This document shows, piece by piece, positions 62,968 through 64,000 of a stretch of DNA of 64,000 nucleotides; position 1 is the first letter of the stretch; the number at the start of each line of letters is the position of its first letter. The notes beneath the pieces are model-generated. The model saw only the letters and a program-made list of their open reading frames with translations, was not told the origin of the DNA and made no database searches. The DNA comes from Gordonia hankookensis (lineage in GTDB: Bacteria > Actinomycetota > Actinomycetes > Mycobacteriales > Mycobacteriaceae): NCBI RefSeq assembly GCF_014673215.1, contig NZ_JACWMS010000002.1:1-64000 (forward strand), read 5' to 3'. A program made the translations under genes and the position numbers.

Positions 62968-63807
62968 CTACTTGAGCAGGCTGCCCCCGTCGACCGGGAG
63001 TGCGACACCGGTGATGAAACGGGACTCGTCGGACGCCAGGAACAGCACCGCGCTGCTGACGTCCTCGGGCTCCACCCAACCGATCGGCAGCACGTGCATC
63101 ATCTGCGCGACGATCTTCATGTCCTCGGGTCCCGGGTTCTCCAGATCCGGCCGGAACAGTTTCATCGTCCCCTCGTTCATGAACATCGGGGTGTTGACGT
63201 TGGTGGGGAGGACGGAGTTGACTCGGATCGATTCCGCGCCCAATTCGACGGCAAAGCTCTTCATCAGGCCGATCACGCCGTGCTTGGCGGCGATGTAGTG
63301 GCCGGTGTTCGGGTACGCCTTGGCGCCACCGACCGAGCTGGTCAGCACGACCGACCCGCCGTTCCCCGTCGCGAGCAGATGTGGCACAGCCGCTTTCACG
63401 GTCTTCCAGACGCCCGCCAGGTTCACGTCGATCATGTCCTGCCAGTCCGACTCACTGGTCTTGTCCAGCGTCTCACCACCGTTGCCGATGCCGGCGTTCG
63501 CCACCACCACGTCGAGGCGGCCGAGCTGTTCCACTCCGTTGTCGAGCGCGGCCTTCAGCGCGTCGTAGTCACGGACGTCGGCCTCCGCCGCGACGATACG
63601 ACGATTCTGGCCCTTGACGAGCTCCACCGTCTCCGCGAGATCGGCCGAGGTCGCTGCAGCGATCGCCGAATCGGCGGTCACCGGTCCGCAGACGTCGACG
63701 GCAATGATGTCCGCGCCTTCGGATGCCAGCCGGACCGCATGACTGCGTCCCTGCCCTCGTGCTGCCCCGCTGATGAAGGCTACCTTGCCTTCCAGGCGTC
63801 CACCCAT
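62968..63807 (-). CDS. Mycofactocin-type SDR (nicotinoprotein) 2
   Basis: 279 aa from ATG 63807, with GGGAG upstream. GAARGQGRSHAVRLASEGADI in the cofactor region (14-34) and the DVCGPVTADSAI insertion identify the mycofactocin-coupled family. Catalytic S157/S158, Y171 and K175. It should oxidise an alcohol of the pathway like its partner at 55.6 kb. Opposite strand to the operon. Confidence 0.87.
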   Translation of the reverse strand: MGGRLEGKVAFISGAARGQGRSHAVRLASEGADIIAVDVCGPVTADSAIAAATSADLAETVELVKGQNRRIVAAEADVRDYDALKAALDNGVEQLGRLDVVVANAGIGNGGETLDKTSESDWQDMIDVNLAGVWKTVKAAVPHLLATGNGGSVVLTSSVGGAKAYPNTGHYIAAKHGVIGLMKSFAVELGAESIRVNSVLPTNVNTPMFMNEGTMKLFRPDLENPGPEDMKIVAQMMHVLPIGWVEPEDVSSAVLFLASDESRFITGVALPVDGGSLLK

Positions 63808-63845
63808 GTCTCCCAACCTTTCATCTTCAATCACATTCGGTCTGT

Positions 63846-64000
63846 TCAGGTTCCGTCGCGCCGGACGACTCCTCGCGGCAGGATCAAGGGGAGATCGTTG
63901 TAGGTGACGATCCCCGGCGGGGCCGCGACGACAGCGGGTATCGCGTTCAACGGCGGAATCGCCGTCATGATGTGCCCGAGCACCATGAACTCTTCCATCG
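63846..64000 (-). CDS. C-terminal fragment, dihydrodipicolinate-reductase-like (cut by window edge)
   Basis: The last 51 codons of a minus-strand gene, stop TGA 63848-63846. The tail has VNAIPAVVAA-like sequence (LNAIPAVVAAPPGI) and DLPLI, typical of the ends of NAD(P)H-dependent amine- or diaminopentanoate-dehydrogenase-like proteins of the DAPB fold. The rest lies outside the window. It could belong to the same operon as the downstream SDR, 39 bp away. Confidence 0.6.
   Translation of the reverse strand, partial: MEEFMVLGHIMTAIPPLNAIPAVVAAPPGIVTYNDLPLILPRGVVRRDGT

Overview
The window is high-GC chromosomal DNA with a mycolic-acid actinomycete signature (Mycobacteriales, most like Gordonia and its relatives). 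The evidence is mycothiol synthase, a GlnR-type orphan regulator, a DesA1-type acyl-ACP desaturase, an LmeA-like protein, a WS/DGAT acyltransferase, mycofactocin-type SDRs, a KstR-type operator and many leaderless starts. From 7 to 40 kb the gene order follows the M. tuberculosis Rv0824c-Rv0807 block: desA1, dus, LCP ligase, phoU, pst genes, mshD, glnR, lmeA, cysA2, sseC, Rv0813c-like, Rv0812-like, ygfZ, DUF3073, purM, purF, Rv0807-like. That synteny is from memory of the reference genome, not from a search. No tRNA, rRNA, CRISPR array, insertion sequence or phage gene was seen.

Layout. 0-6.9 kb: two acyl-CoA dehydrogenases (the first cut by the edge), nadE, a WS/DGAT, gadB, and a SnoaL-like gene behind a perfect KstR-type box. 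7-17 kb: desA1, dus, a cell-wall LCP ligase, phoU, a 13-residue tandem-repeat membrane protein, and pstSCAB. PHO boxes of matching geometry precede phoU and pstS. 17-24 kb: a hydrolase, mshD, glnR, lmeA, and a sulfurtransferase operon behind a leaderless polycysteine leader peptide, then an SRPBCC gene and a 32-aa membrane peptide coupled to a nitrobindin-like gene. 24-32 kb: a 442-aa protein of unknown function built from three repeats, and cydABDC. 32-42 kb: an aminotransferase/ygfZ divergent pair, MOSC, DUF3073, purM, purF, a CAAX protease, an SCP-like protein, a glutamate-cysteine-ligase-like enzyme and DoxX.

42-64 kb is an accessory catabolic region. Divergent and tandem operons encode two CoA ligases, an amidohydrolase, a crotonase, a carboxymuconolactone-decarboxylase-like protein, three 3-hydroxyisobutyrate-dehydrogenase-like enzymes, an aldehyde dehydrogenase, a CaiB CoA-transferase, a degenerate HMG-CoA-synthase/OB-fold protein, an SCP-x-type thiolase, an Fe(II)/2-oxoglutarate dioxygenase, three SDRs (two mycofactocin-type), a [3Fe-4S] ferredoxin with a P450, a DUF35-thiolase fusion without its catalytic Cys, an alpha/beta hydrolase and a TetR regulator. 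A shared palindrome, GAGAATnnnATTCTC, lies 21-40 bp before four of the operon or gene starts, so the region looks like one regulon. The likely scheme is hydroxylation, oxidation of alcohol to acid, CoA activation, and aldol-type or thiolytic carbon-carbon cleavage. The substrate cannot be read from the sequence.

Two copies of one palindromic repeat family (35.4 and 48.5 kb) lie between convergent genes. Many genes start on a TANNNT -10 box placed 6-7 nt before the start codon, the leaderless pattern of this order.
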